Part shown: positions 8,469 to 17,082 of the stretch, piece by piece
How the letters are laid out: every line of letters starts with the position of its first letter
How positions within the stretch are numbered: position 1 is the first letter of the stretch
DNA from: Thermodesulfobacterium hydrogeniphilum
GTDB lineage: Bacteria > Desulfobacterota > Thermodesulfobacteria > Thermodesulfobacteriales > Thermodesulfobacteriaceae
Reading direction: 5' to 3'
DNA: 64,000 nucleotides
Assembly (NCBI RefSeq): GCF_000746255.1
Contig: NZ_JQKW01000008.1
Location: 62,001-126,000, forward strand
The notes under the pieces: generated by a model
Seen by the model: only the letters and a program-made list of their open reading frames with translations
Database searches by the model: none
What the model was told of the DNA's origin: nothing
Translations under genes and position numbers: made by a program

Positions 8469-9526
8469 TATTCTATTATGGTATAATCCATTTTTCTTCT
8501 TTTTGGAATATATCCAGCTGATTTTATATAATGTCTTATTTGTTCTTCACTTAATCTATGAGAAACCCCGGTTGCTGCTACTACATTTTCTTCTATCATA
8601 GTGCTTCCAAAGTCATTTCCTCCAAATTCTAAAGCTATTTGAGCAATATGAGGACCTTGTGTTACCCAAGAAACTTGAATGTTTCTAATGTTATCAAGGA
8701 CTATTCTTGAAATTGCAAGAACTCTCAAATATTCTACAGATCCGACTTTGGTTAAATAGTGCAATTTTGTATTCTTAGGCTGAAAAGTCCATGGAATAAA
8801 AGCAGTAAAACCACCTGTTTTATCCTGCAGATTTCTTATTTTTAAAAGATGTTCCACAATTTCTTCCCTTGTTTCTATATGCCCAAACATCATAGTAGCT
8901 GTGGTTTTAAGTCCAAGCTTATGGGCTATTTCCATAACTTTAAGCCATTCTTCAGAAGTAGCTTTATTAGGAGATAAAAGACCTCTTACTCTGTCAGAAA
9001 GTATCTCAGCCCCTCCACCAGGTATGGAATCAAGACCTGATTTTATAAGTCTTCTTAAAACCTCTTCTATACTCAAACCTGATTTCTTACTAAAATGCAC
9101 AATTTCTGGAGGAGAAAAACCATGCACATGAATTTGGGGATAATGGGTTTTTATAAAACCAAGCATTCTTTCATAAAATTCCAAAGACAAATCAGGATGA
9201 AGTCCTCCTTGAAGAAGGATTTGATAACCTCCAAGAGCAAGAGTTTCCTCTATCTTTTTACCAAGCTCTTCAAAGCTCAACACATAGCCATCAGGAGATC
9301 CAGGAGGTTTATAAAAAGCGCAAAATTTACATCCTGAAATACAAATGTTTGTATAATTAATATTTCTATCTACCACATAGGTTACAATTCTTTCTGGATT
9401 AAGTTTGAATCTAACAATTCTTGCAAGATACCCAAGCTCAGCCAAATCAAAATCAAAAAGCTTTAAAGCCTCATCTTCATTAAGTCTTTCTCCCTCTAAA
9501 ATTTTACTTATTATCCTTTTTTTCAT
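8468..9526 (-). CDS. mqnC: Cyclic dehypoxanthine futalosine synthase (radical SAM)
   Basis: Radical SAM enzyme that cyclises dehypoxanthine futalosine in menaquinone synthesis. YVVDRNINYTNICISGCKFCAFY carries the C-x3-C-x2-C cluster ligands; downstream are QILLQGGLHPD, IPGGGAEIL, TATMMFGHIET and FIPWTFQPKNTKL, which distinguish MqnC from its relative MqnE. 352 residues, normal. It overlaps cobO upstream by 4 bp (ATGA) and touches the amidohydrolase start downstream. MqnE, MqnB and MqnD are not in the window, so the pathway is split across the genome. Confidence 0.94.
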   Translation of the reverse strand: MKKRIISKILEGERLNEDEALKLFDFDLAELGYLARIVRFKLNPERIVTYVVDRNINYTNICISGCKFCAFYKPPGSPDGYVLSFEELGKKIEETLALGGYQILLQGGLHPDLSLEFYERMLGFIKTHYPQIHVHGFSPPEIVHFSKKSGLSIEEVLRRLIKSGLDSIPGGGAEILSDRVRGLLSPNKATSEEWLKVMEIAHKLGLKTTATMMFGHIETREEIVEHLLKIRNLQDKTGGFTAFIPWTFQPKNTKLHYLTKVGSVEYLRVLAISRIVLDNIRNIQVSWVTQGPHIAQIALEFGGNDFGSTMIEENVVAATGVSHRLSEEQIRHYIKSAGYIPKRRKMDYTIIE

Positions 9527-10047
9527 TTTTCTATTCCTTTTCTTGCAAAAACTCCCTCATCTATATAATGTTTGATTTTTTTCATCTCTGTTACCAAATT
9601 TGCCATTTCAATAAGTTCTTGAGGGGCATTTCTTCCTGTAATAACTATTTCTACTTCCTTGGGTTTGTTTTTTAAAACCTCTAAAAATTCTTTTAAATCA
9701 ATTATTCCCCAGTTTAAAGCATAAATAATCTCATCCAAAACAATTATATTATAATCTTTGGAATTTACCAGATTTTTAACCTCGGACCATCCTTTTAAAA
9801 TCAAATCTTTAAATTCTGGTTTTATTTCTCCTATTATAAAACTTCTTCTTCCGAAATTTTTATAATAAATCTGAGGAGCAAAGCTTTTGAGAATTTTTAC
9901 CTCGCTTGAAGTACCAGGTTTAAAAAACTGGATAAATGCAACTTTAAAACCTGCTCCTATTGCTCTTATAGTCAAACCTACAGCAGCTGTGGTTTTTCCT
10001 TTACCATCTCCTGTATAAACCTGAATATAACCTTTAAATTCTTCCAT
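9523..10047 (-). CDS. cobO: Cob(I)alamin adenosyltransferase (CobO/BtuR type)
   Basis: Transfers the adenosyl group of ATP to corrinoids to make adenosylcobalamin-type cofactors. The P-loop TGDGKGKTTAAVGL lies near the N-terminus, followed by VAFIQFFKPG, IIVLDEIIYALNWGII and VITGRNAPQELIEMA, all characteristic of the BtuR family. The longest frame starts at a TTG at 10083; ATG 10047 (MEEFKGYIQVY) gives the family's usual length (about 174 residues) and is preferred, though neither start has a strong RBS. It heads the mqnC operon with a 4-bp overlap. Confidence 0.9.
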   Translation of the reverse strand: MEEFKGYIQVYTGDGKGKTTAAVGLTIRAIGAGFKVAFIQFFKPGTSSEVKILKSFAPQIYYKNFGRRSFIIGEIKPEFKDLILKGWSEVKNLVNSKDYNIIVLDEIIYALNWGIIDLKEFLEVLKNKPKEVEIVITGRNAPQELIEMANLVTEMKKIKHYIDEGVFARKGIEK

Positions 10048-10228
10048 TCTTTTTAATTTTAATCCATCTTTTAAACATAACAAATTTTTTTAGCCATTTG
10101 TTTCTAAATTTCTTTTTTAGAAATATAAAAATTTGATCTTGACAATTAATTTTAAATTTTATAAAAAAAATTATAAGAACATTAAAAAATCAATTTTATA
10201 AACATCCTATTATAATAGGAGGTAATTT

Positions 10229-10504
10229 ATGCTTGTAGCTATTAGTGATCTTCATTTTGTTGATGGGACAGCAGGAGAGCATAATGTTCCCTATGAAGTT
10301 TTTGAAGATATCTTTCTAGAAAATAAATATGTAAAATCAGCTTATAATGAAAACATCTGGAAAAATAATCCTAAAATTCAATATATAACCCCTACTTATG
10401 ATCATAGTCCTGATTTTGTAGAACTTAAACAGATGACTTATATAGTTTTTTATAACAAAGAGGAAAATACAGATAATAAAAAAAGCAAATACTTTGTGTT
10501 TTGA
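10229..10504 (+). pseudogene. Remnant of a calcineurin-like metallophosphoesterase
   Basis: A 91-codon frame that begins convincingly with the RBS AGGAGG and MLVAISDLHFVDGTAGEHN, the first metal-binding motif (D-x-H) of metallophosphoesterases. The remaining motifs expected over the next 200-400 residues (GD, GNHE, H, GHTH) are absent. From about residue 31 the sequence is unlike the family and it ends in a Lys/Asn-rich tail. I read it as a gene that kept its 5' end and lost its body by deletion. A functional small protein is not excluded but has no support. Confidence 0.6.
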
Positions 10505-10575
10505 TATGTGGACAGGAATAAAAAAGAAATATTATGAAGAAAAATAACACAGGAAAACTAACAGGAGGAGATAAA

Positions 10576-11268
10576 ATGCGTTTATTTATTTTAGCTATTA
10601 TTTTTGTACTTGTTTTTAATACTTCTCTTTTAGCAAAAAAAGAGAGTTCAAAAGAGACTAAAATCTGTTTTAGGGTTAAAAAAGAACTTTTTGCAGAGCC
10701 TGATTTTTTGCTTTTAAATATTTCTATTGAAGCAAAAGCTGATGAAGAAAAAGATGTGCTTAATGCTTTAGCTCTTGCTGACAAAAGGATTAAAAATACT
10801 CAAATTAAATACGAAGGTGGAAAATATAATATAAGAAAAAATTGTTTCTGGAAAAGGAATGAATGGATTTGTAAAGAATTTATTGGAAATGCTAATTATA
10901 ATTTTAAATTAAAATCCCCTGAAAAACAAAATATAATTTTAGAAACCTTAGAAACTGATCCTAAGCCTTATACTTATTTTATAAATTATTTGCGGTGGAC
11001 TATTTCTAAAAATAAAGAAAAGTATATAGAAGATAAATTATTTTCTGCTATTTTTGATGAAGTTTTAAGGAAAAAAGAATTAATTGAATCTAAACTTAAT
11101 ACCAAATGCTATATTAAAAAGATAGATTTCATAAAAAGATATTATCCAGTTAGAATGAATATGATAGCTGAAAAATTGAACAAATCAGTTGTTGAAGCTC
11201 CTATGCCTCAAAAAGAAAAACTTAACTTTTATAAAGCTGCTGAAATAGAAATAAGGTGTGAAGAATAA
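10576..11268 (+). CDS. Exported SIMPL-domain (DUF541) protein
   Basis: About 230 residues. The start at ATG 10576 is fixed by the RBS AGGAGGAG and gives a clean signal peptide (MRLFILAIIFVLVFNTSLLA); the longer frame from 10534 would bury it behind a charged extension. The mature part has the SIMPL layout: a beta-strand region with LLLNISIEAKADEEKDVLNA, ALADKRI, and a C-terminal EIEIRCEE strand. Family members sit in the periplasm or on the cell surface; their biochemical role is uncertain. It lies 3 bp before the exchanger gene, so they are probably co-transcribed. Confidence 0.75.
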   Translation: MRLFILAIIFVLVFNTSLLAKKESSKETKICFRVKKELFAEPDFLLLNISIEAKADEEKDVLNALALADKRIKNTQIKYEGGKYNIRKNCFWKRNEWICKEFIGNANYNFKLKSPEKQNIILETLETDPKPYTYFINYLRWTISKNKEKYIEDKLFSAIFDEVLRKKELIESKLNTKCYIKKIDFIKRYYPVRMNMIAEKLNKSVVEAPMPQKEKLNFYKAAEIEIRCEE

Positions 11269-11271
11269 TAA

Positions 11272-12270
11272 ATGCTTCTTTGGATAAGTTTTATTATATG
11301 TACTTTAATAATTTTTTACGGGGGGAACAATCTTTCTAAATATGGTGATATTATTGCAGAAAATACAGGGATTGGAAGAACCTGGGTAGGGCTGGTTATC
11401 GTTGCCTCTGTTACCTCCTTACCTGAATTAATAACAGGTATAAGTTCTGTAACTTTTGTTAAAGTTCCAGAGATTGCAGTAGGAGATGTTCTTGGAAGTT
11501 GTATTTTTAATCTTTTAATTTTGGGATTTGTTGGTTTTTTTTATAAAGGTGCTTCTATATCTTATCAAACTCACCATGGCAATATTCTTGGAGCTTGTTT
11601 TAACATTATATTATTAATATTAGTTTCCTTAGGTTTATTTTTGCAAAGTTATATTTTTCCTATAGGTTGGATAGGAGTTTATACTATTCTAATTATTTTT
11701 ACTTATTTTATGGCTATTCGTTTTGTTTATTTATATGAAAAAAGGGAATTACAAAAAATTATAACAGAAAGAGCAAAAGAACTGAAATATAAAGGTATAT
11801 CTTTAAAAAAAGCTATTTTTAAATATGTCTTTAATGCTATTTTAGTAATTATAGCAGCTTCTATTCTTCCTAAAATTGGCAAAGAATTAGCAGGTGTTAC
11901 AAATCTTGGGCAAATTTTCGTAGGTAATATTTTTATCGCATTTTCAACTTCACTTCCAGAATTGGTGGTTTCTATATCAGCTTTACGATTAAAAGCAGTT
12001 GATCTTGCAATAGGAAATTTATTAGGTAGCAATCTTTTTAATATAATAATTCTGGCAGTAGATGATTTGTTTTTTACAAAAGGACCTTTACTTTCTTTTG
12101 TAAGTAAAAATCATTTAATTCCAGCTTTGTTTTCTATTTTAATGATATCTATCATTATCATAGGAATACTTTATAGAACAGAAAAAAAGAAAATTTTATT
12201 AGCTTGGGATTCTTTACTTATTATTATAATTTATTTATTAAACCTTATGATTCTTTATAATCTTAGATAA
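11272..12270 (+). CDS. Ca2+/cation antiporter (CaCA, YrbG-like)
   Basis: Inner-membrane sodium/calcium-exchanger-type antiporter, 332 residues with about ten hydrophobic segments. Both alpha repeats are visible: ASVTSLPELITGISSV with GDVLGSCIFNLL in the first half, and AFSTSLPELVVSISAL with GNLLGSNLFNIII in the second. These contain the acidic and polar ion-binding residues. A charged cytoplasmic loop (about residues 155-180) separates the halves. No clear RBS precedes ATG 11272; translation is likely coupled to the SIMPL gene 3 bp upstream. The transported cation cannot be told from sequence. Confidence 0.9.
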   Translation: MLLWISFIICTLIIFYGGNNLSKYGDIIAENTGIGRTWVGLVIVASVTSLPELITGISSVTFVKVPEIAVGDVLGSCIFNLLILGFVGFFYKGASISYQTHHGNILGACFNIILLILVSLGLFLQSYIFPIGWIGVYTILIIFTYFMAIRFVYLYEKRELQKIITERAKELKYKGISLKKAIFKYVFNAILVIIAASILPKIGKELAGVTNLGQIFVGNIFIAFSTSLPELVVSISALRLKAVDLAIGNLLGSNLFNIIILAVDDLFFTKGPLLSFVSKNHLIPALFSILMISIIIIGILYRTEKKKILLAWDSLLIIIIYLLNLMILYNLR

Positions 12271-12278
12271 ATTTATTT

Positions 12279-13142
12279 TTAACTTATCTTTTCCCATATA
12301 TTTTCTACAATCTCTGCAATTTCTCCGCCTTTGTTGTAAGTTTTTACATATTCTATAAAAGGCATTTCCTGTTTAACAGATTTTAAAACATCTTCTGAAA
12401 AAGGAATTTTTCCAATTACTTCTACGTCTTTTTCTTTGAGTTTGTTTTCTATCTCTAAACTCATCTCTTTGTTTAAATCGAATTTATTAATAATTACTTT
12501 TACTTCGGTTTTAAAGTGTTTAGCAAGATCTAAAACCCTTTCAAGATCATGTAAACCAGACAAAGTAGGCTCGGTTACAGCTACTACCAGATCAACCCCT
12601 GTCATACTTGCCATAACAGGACATCCTACTCCAGGAGGTCCATCAATTATTATGTAATCTTTGTTTTGTTTTTCTCCCATATCTTTGGCTATTTCCCTTA
12701 ATTTAGCTACCAATTTCCCGGAATTTTCCTGAGCAATCCCAAGTCTTGCATGTACCATAGGTCCATATTTTGTTTCAGAAATAAAGTATTTTCCAGAAAT
12801 TCTATCCTCTAAAATAATAGCCTCTTCAGGACAAAAATAGTAACAAATTGTGCATCCCTCACAAAAAAGAGGGTTTATTACAAAATCATCTGTTATAGCT
12901 TCAAATTTACAAATACTTTTACAAGTTCCACATTCTGAACATTTATCTTTATTTATTTTTGCAATTTTACCTCCTATAAAATCATAGCTTTCCTTAATTT
13001 TTGGATGTAATAATAAATGTAAATTAGCAGCATCAACATCTGCATCAACTATAATTTTATTCTTAGCAAGAACAGATAAGCATCCTGAAAGCATGGTTTT
13101 ACCTGTTCCACCTTTTCCACTAATAATCAAAATTTGTTTCAT
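12279..13142 (-). CDS. MinD/ParA-superfamily ATPase with inserted ferredoxin domain (copy 2)
   Basis: P-loop ATPase of the MinD/Mrp type carrying a two-cluster ferredoxin insertion. The deviant Walker A ISGKGGTGKTMLSG is at the N-terminus; CSECGTCKSIC and CEGCTICYYFCPEEA are the two 4Fe-4S motifs (about residues 63-105); DYIIIDGPPGVGCPV is the Walker B/switch region. 287 residues. It overlaps its paralogue at 13139 by 4 bp. Paired proteins of this kind are encoded with NifX-like and Mrp proteins in the Desulfovibrio orange-protein (ORP) locus, matching this neighbourhood. A role in metal-sulfur cluster handling is inferred. Confidence 0.9.
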   Translation of the reverse strand: MKQILIISGKGGTGKTMLSGCLSVLAKNKIIVDADVDAANLHLLLHPKIKESYDFIGGKIAKINKDKCSECGTCKSICKFEAITDDFVINPLFCEGCTICYYFCPEEAIILEDRISGKYFISETKYGPMVHARLGIAQENSGKLVAKLREIAKDMGEKQNKDYIIIDGPPGVGCPVMASMTGVDLVVAVTEPTLSGLHDLERVLDLAKHFKTEVKVIINKFDLNKEMSLEIENKLKEKDVEVIGKIPFSEDVLKSVKQEMPFIEYVKTYNKGGEIAEIVENIWEKIS

Positions 13143-13969
13143 TTTACAAGCTCCTTAATGGTTTCAAAAAGTTTTTGAAACTTTTGTTTATATTCAGGTA
13201 AACCTTCTACTAAAGGGATCCCTTTAGAATAAAGTTCTGCAATTTTTTTATCAAAAGGTATTCTCATTAAAATAGGTATATTATTTTTTTCACAGAAGCT
13301 TTCTATTATGTCATCCTTTTCAGACTTGTTTATAATTACTCCAGAAGGAATATTCATAATTTTGGCAACTTCATAAGCTATTTCAAGGTCATGAAGTCCG
13401 AAAGGAGTTGGTTCTGTAACTAAGATACAGAAATTTACATCTTTTAATGAAGCAACTACAGGACATGAAGTTCCTGGAGGAGCATCAATAATAGCATCCA
13501 TGGAAAGATCTATAAAAGATTTAGCTTCCTCAATTACAGCAGGAGCCATAACTTCAGAAATATTAAGTTTTCCTTCTATAAATCTTAAATTTTCCTTTTT
13601 TCCAATATTAACAATCCCTACCTCTCTTTTCCCTTCTTTCATAGCTTTTTCAGGACACAAGAGAACACAGCCTCCACATCCATGACATAAATGAGGAAAA
13701 ATTATCACAGAATTTGTCAAAACTGAAATAGCATTATAAGCACATATTTCACTGCACTTTCCACAATAGTTACACTTTTCTTCATCAATTTCAGGAAACA
13801 TAACTTTCACAGAATAAGTTTCCTTTATTTCAGGTTTTAAAAATAAATGATCATTTGGTTCTTCTACATCACAATCTATTAATTGAACTCTCTCTAAGCT
13901 TAAAGCTAAATTTACAGCTATTGTAGTCTTACCTGTTCCACCTTTTCCGCTGGCTACTACTATAATCAA
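13139..13969 (-). CDS. MinD/ParA-superfamily ATPase with inserted ferredoxin domain (copy 1)
   Basis: Paralogue and probable partner of the gene 3' of it. Deviant Walker A ASGKGGTGKTTIAVNL, CNYCGKCSEIC and CHGCGGCVLLCPEKA as ferredoxin motifs, and DAIIDAPPGTSCPV in the Walker B region. 276 residues, normal. The two proteins differ enough to be an old pair, not a recent duplication, and probably form a heterodimer. It sits near the 3' end of the long minus-strand cluster, 12 bp after the metallo-beta-lactamase-fold gene at 13982. Confidence 0.9.
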   Translation of the reverse strand: MIIVVASGKGGTGKTTIAVNLALSLERVQLIDCDVEEPNDHLFLKPEIKETYSVKVMFPEIDEEKCNYCGKCSEICAYNAISVLTNSVIIFPHLCHGCGGCVLLCPEKAMKEGKREVGIVNIGKKENLRFIEGKLNISEVMAPAVIEEAKSFIDLSMDAIIDAPPGTSCPVVASLKDVNFCILVTEPTPFGLHDLEIAYEVAKIMNIPSGVIINKSEKDDIIESFCEKNNIPILMRIPFDKKIAELYSKGIPLVEGLPEYKQKFQKLFETIKELVK

Positions 13970-13981
13970 TTTTAAGCCTCC

Positions 13982-14812
13982 TTAAACGCTTATAATTTCT
14001 CCTGTAGTAGCAAACCTAAATTTAGAACCAAAAATCTCTCTAAACTTAGAAGCAACACTCAAGCCTGTGCAATGATTAGCAGCAATAAGAGATACCTCCA
14101 TCTGAGCTAAACGAATTAAGGTTTCTTCAAGTTGCTTGGAAGATGCAGGACCAAGATGGGTTCCTCCTATCACAGCAAATATTTTTTCTTCTCCTGTTAC
14201 CTCTTTAGCATGTTCTATTATATTAATCACTCCAGAATGAGCACATCCAAGAATAACAACTAAACCCTTAGGTGTTTTTATAAAAAGGCTCATATCATCT
14301 AAAATAGGATCGGGGAGCTTTTTATCACCTTCTTTTATATACATACTTTCATCTATTTTTTCAAAAGTGGTCTTTCTTGGAATCTCGCCACTCAACCATA
14401 TTCCCGGGAATATTTCAGTAGGCTTTTTTATCCATTTAAAATTAGCTCCTAAGCCTTCAAGTTCCTCTTTACGGAAAGGAATACCAATATAACGATCCAC
14501 AGGAGATGAAACACAATGAAGACTAAAAATGTCAGGATGAGCATAAACAGGAATAGGTTTATTTATAAATTCCAAAACAGCCTTTAAACCGCCTGTATGA
14601 TCATAATGACCATGGCTTAAAACTATAGCTTCTGCCTCTTTTAGATTTACACCTAAACGTAAAGCATTTTCTACAACTTTCCCTGTTTGTCCTGTATCAA
14701 AAAGTATTTTATGCCCCTCATGTTCAATCCAAACACTTAAACCATGTTCTCCAGCAAGTCCTTGTGGTATTAAAACTCCTACTGAATTTTCTATTAAAAC
14801 AGTAATTTTCAT
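13982..14812 (-). CDS. Metallo-beta-lactamase-fold hydrolase (COG1237-like), copy 2
   Basis: 276 residues. The metal-binding motif is VLSHGHYDHTGGLK, with later ligands in GCAHSGVINI and AANHCTG. This matches the group often annotated as dihydropterin ribofuranosylaminobenzene 5'-phosphate synthase, a name with little functional meaning outside methanogens. The N-terminus ITVLIENSVGVLIPQGLAGEHG is typical. It overlaps nothing and follows its shorter paralogue by 1 bp. Such proteins recur beside MinD-ferredoxin and NifX-like genes in anaerobes; the substrate is unknown. Confidence 0.85.
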   Translation of the reverse strand: MKITVLIENSVGVLIPQGLAGEHGLSVWIEHEGHKILFDTGQTGKVVENALRLGVNLKEAEAIVLSHGHYDHTGGLKAVLEFINKPIPVYAHPDIFSLHCVSSPVDRYIGIPFRKEELEGLGANFKWIKKPTEIFPGIWLSGEIPRKTTFEKIDESMYIKEGDKKLPDPILDDMSLFIKTPKGLVVILGCAHSGVINIIEHAKEVTGEEKIFAVIGGTHLGPASSKQLEETLIRLAQMEVSLIAANHCTGLSVASKFREIFGSKFRFATTGEIISV

Positions 14813-14813
14813 T

Positions 14814-15527
14814 TCAACCCTCCAAAATTATTTCCTTTCCCACTCCAGCATTTATAAAATTTTCTTTAAATGCTTCTCTAAACATCTCTCTTGCCTTATC
14901 TCCAGTGCAATGAGAGGCAGCAATATATCTTAATTTACAAGATTTAAAAAATTCAATAATATCTTTTATTTCCGATTTATTCTTGCTCAGCAAATGCAAC
15001 CCACCTAATATCATAAAAGGTTTATCTTGAGCGATTTCAATAGCTCTTTGTAAAATATTAATTATTCCTGGATGAGCACAACCTGTAATTAGAATAAATC
15101 CCTTTTCCGTTCTTAAAATAAGAGAAATTTCTTTTATATAACTCCCAAGCTCTTCTGTAGATAAAATTCCTGAATAAATTTCTAAAGGTTTATCTTTAAT
15201 TAATTGAACTTTCATTTTTTGAGGAAAAGAAGCACTTAAATGTTCATAAGAAAAATTTCCCATATAAAGCTCAAGATTTTCAAGTAAAGGAAACAATCCC
15301 TTTAAACCTCCAGTATGATCACCATGATAATGAGAAATAACTATTTTATTAATAATTTTAGGATCAATTTTAGCTTTATTAAAATTATATAAAAGTATAT
15401 GAGAATCTCCACCGGTATCAAAAAGAATGTTTTGATGAGGTATTTGAATAAGACAGGAAAAACCCCAGCCAGTTATAAAATCTTCTTCAGCTGGATAATT
15501 ATCATAAAGGATTTTTATTTTTATCAT
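14814..15527 (-). CDS. Metallo-beta-lactamase-fold hydrolase (COG1237-like), copy 1
   Basis: 237 residues. Metal site VISHYHGDHTGGLKG, plus GCAHPGIINIL and AASHCTG. It belongs to the same group as the following gene but is shorter and diverged, so the pair is an old duplication within the cluster. Its start overlaps the mrp stop by 4 bp, which ties both hydrolases to the Mrp/NifX-like operon. Substrate unknown. Confidence 0.84.
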   Translation of the reverse strand: MIKIKILYDNYPAEEDFITGWGFSCLIQIPHQNILFDTGGDSHILLYNFNKAKIDPKIINKIVISHYHGDHTGGLKGLFPLLENLELYMGNFSYEHLSASFPQKMKVQLIKDKPLEIYSGILSTEELGSYIKEISLILRTEKGFILITGCAHPGIINILQRAIEIAQDKPFMILGGLHLLSKNKSEIKDIIEFFKSCKLRYIAASHCTGDKAREMFREAFKENFINAGVGKEIILEG

Positions 15528-16336
15528 TTCAAAATTTCTTCTATTTGCTCAATTATTTTAAAAAAAGCTTTAGCTGGCTCACTTTCAGGATAATATTCTA
15601 CACAAGGCTTTCCTTCATCCCCTGCTTCTACAAGCTTGGGATCAATAGGAATTCTCCCTAAGAATCTAATATTTAATTCTTTAGCTAAAGTTTCAGCCCC
15701 TCCACTTTTAAATATGTTTATAACTTCTCCACATTTTGGGCAAACAAATCCGCTCATATTTTCAATTATTCCAAGAATAGGAGTTTGGGTAGCTTCGCAA
15801 AATTTTATAGATCTTTTCACATCAGCTAAGGCTACATCTTGAGGAGTAGCTACAATAATGGCTCCATCAACTTTACCTAAAAGATGCCTTATAGAAAGCA
15901 CTTCATCACCAGTTCCTGGAGGAGAATCTACAATAAGATAATCTAAAGCTCCCCAGATAATATCACTTAAAAATTGTTGAATAGCTCTATGTTTTAAAGG
16001 TCCACGCCAAATTATAGCATCATTATCCTTAGCAAAAAAACCTATAGACATTACCTTTAAAGTTGGAGAATAAACTACTGGATAAGCTCCTTCTGGAGTG
16101 ACTGGTGGCTGCGTTCCCTTTAAACCAAGCATATTAGGAATATTGGGTCCATGAAGATCTACATCCAAAAGACCTACCATATTATCTCTTAGAGATAAAC
16201 CAACCGCTATATTGGTAGAAACTGTACTTTTCCCTACTCCACCTTTCCCTGAAAGAACCAAAATTCTTCTTTTAATAGCTGAAAGTTTTTCTTGTAGCTC
16301 CTGAAGTTCTTTATCCTGTTCTTTTTTACCTGGCAT
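15524..16336 (-). CDS. mrp: Mrp/ApbC/NBP35-family Fe-S carrier ATPase
   Basis: Cytosolic P-loop ATPase that binds and transfers Fe-S clusters. Deviant Walker A LSGKGGVGKSTVSTNIA, then DVDLHGPNIPNMLGL, DYLIVDSPPGTGDE in the Walker B region, and the cluster-binding C-x2-C motif FVCPKCGEVINIF near residue 200. 270 residues. RBS GGAGG lies ahead of ATG 16336. An Mrp protein is encoded with the NifX-like orange protein in Desulfovibrio, so it probably works with the small NifX-like proteins immediately upstream. Confidence 0.93.
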   Translation of the reverse strand: MPGKKEQDKELQELQEKLSAIKRRILVLSGKGGVGKSTVSTNIAVGLSLRDNMVGLLDVDLHGPNIPNMLGLKGTQPPVTPEGAYPVVYSPTLKVMSIGFFAKDNDAIIWRGPLKHRAIQQFLSDIIWGALDYLIVDSPPGTGDEVLSIRHLLGKVDGAIIVATPQDVALADVKRSIKFCEATQTPILGIIENMSGFVCPKCGEVINIFKSGGAETLAKELNIRFLGRIPIDPKLVEAGDEGKPCVEYYPESEPAKAFFKIIEQIEEILK

Positions 16337-16349
16337 TTGCTTATCCTCC

Positions 16350-16652
16350 TCATAATTTGCTTATAATATCTTTTACTTTTCCAGAAACTTCAACTATTTC
16401 TACTCCAGCATTTTTTAAAACTTCTTCTGCATTAGGACCGATTCTTCCTGTAAAAACTTTTTTAGCTCCCTTTTGAACTACAAACTGAGCAGCCTGAATT
16501 CCTGCTCCACCCATAGCAGCTTTCCATTGATTTTCTACTGCCTCATGTTGTTTAGTATCTGTATCATAAAAAATAAAATAACTACACCTTCCAAATCTTG
16601 GATCAACTTCTGAATCAAGACTACTTCCTTGAGCTGTAATACAAACTATCAT
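16350..16652 (-). CDS. NifX/NifB-type Mo-Fe cofactor-binding-like protein (orange-protein family), copy 2
   Basis: A 100-residue protein of the dinitrogenase iron-molybdenum cofactor biosynthesis fold. VDPRFGRCSYFIFYD is the typical opening, then GGAGIQAAQFVVQKGAKKVFTGRIGPNAEEVLKNAGVEI. The Desulfovibrio orange protein, which binds a mixed Mo-Cu sulfide cluster, is of this type and is also encoded near Mrp and MinD-ferredoxin genes. RBS AAAGGAGGAAAG is 2-3 nt upstream of its optimum. 13 bp before mrp. No nitrogenase gene is in the window, so nitrogen fixation is not implied. Confidence 0.88.
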   Translation of the reverse strand: MIVCITAQGSSLDSEVDPRFGRCSYFIFYDTDTKQHEAVENQWKAAMGGAGIQAAQFVVQKGAKKVFTGRIGPNAEEVLKNAGVEIVEVSGKVKDIISKL

Positions 16653-16692
16653 AACTTTCCTCCTTTAGTAAAAAAATTTTTACAACTTCAAA

Positions 16693-17055
16693 TTAATGGC
16701 ATTCATGACCATGAGAATGGTCACAAAGACTCTCTCCACCTTTTAAAGTTCCTTCTAAGAAAGCTTTTAAAACCTCTTCCACTCTGCCTGTAACTCCTAA
16801 AATTGGTTGTATACCTGCTGATTGAAGCATCATGACAGCTTTGGGTCCCATTCCTCCTGCTATAATATAATCAACCCCTATGCTTTGTAAAAACCTTGGA
16901 ACTAATCCAGGTTGATGTCCTGCATAACCTGGATTTTCAACCATTTCCCTTCTGACAATGTTACCTTCTTTATCAATATCCACAACTAAAAAAGCCTGAC
17001 ATCTGCCAAAATGAGCAGAAACAAAATCATCATCCACAGCTATAGCTACACGCAT
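16693..17055 (-). CDS. NifX/NifB-type cofactor-binding-like protein with His-rich tail, copy 1
   Basis: A 120-residue relative of the gene 3' of it: MRVAIAVDDDFVSAHFGRC, MVENPGYAGHQPGLVPRFL and IIAGGMGPKAVMMLQSAGI. Its C-terminus ends in CDHSHGHECH, a Cys/His cluster that looks like a metal-binding tail and is missing in the other copy. The two copies probably differ in metal or partner. RBS AAGGGGG ahead of ATG 17055. Confidence 0.88.
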   Translation of the reverse strand: MRVAIAVDDDFVSAHFGRCQAFLVVDIDKEGNIVRREMVENPGYAGHQPGLVPRFLQSIGVDYIIAGGMGPKAVMMLQSAGIQPILGVTGRVEEVLKAFLEGTLKGGESLCDHSHGHECH

Positions 17056-17082
17056 ACAAAACCCCCTTAGTGAGATTAATTT

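Noticed and set aside
16350-17055. Nitrogen fixation genes
   Set aside because: The NifX-like proteins belong to the wider cofactor-binding family; no nitrogenase or nifB/E/N gene is in the window.
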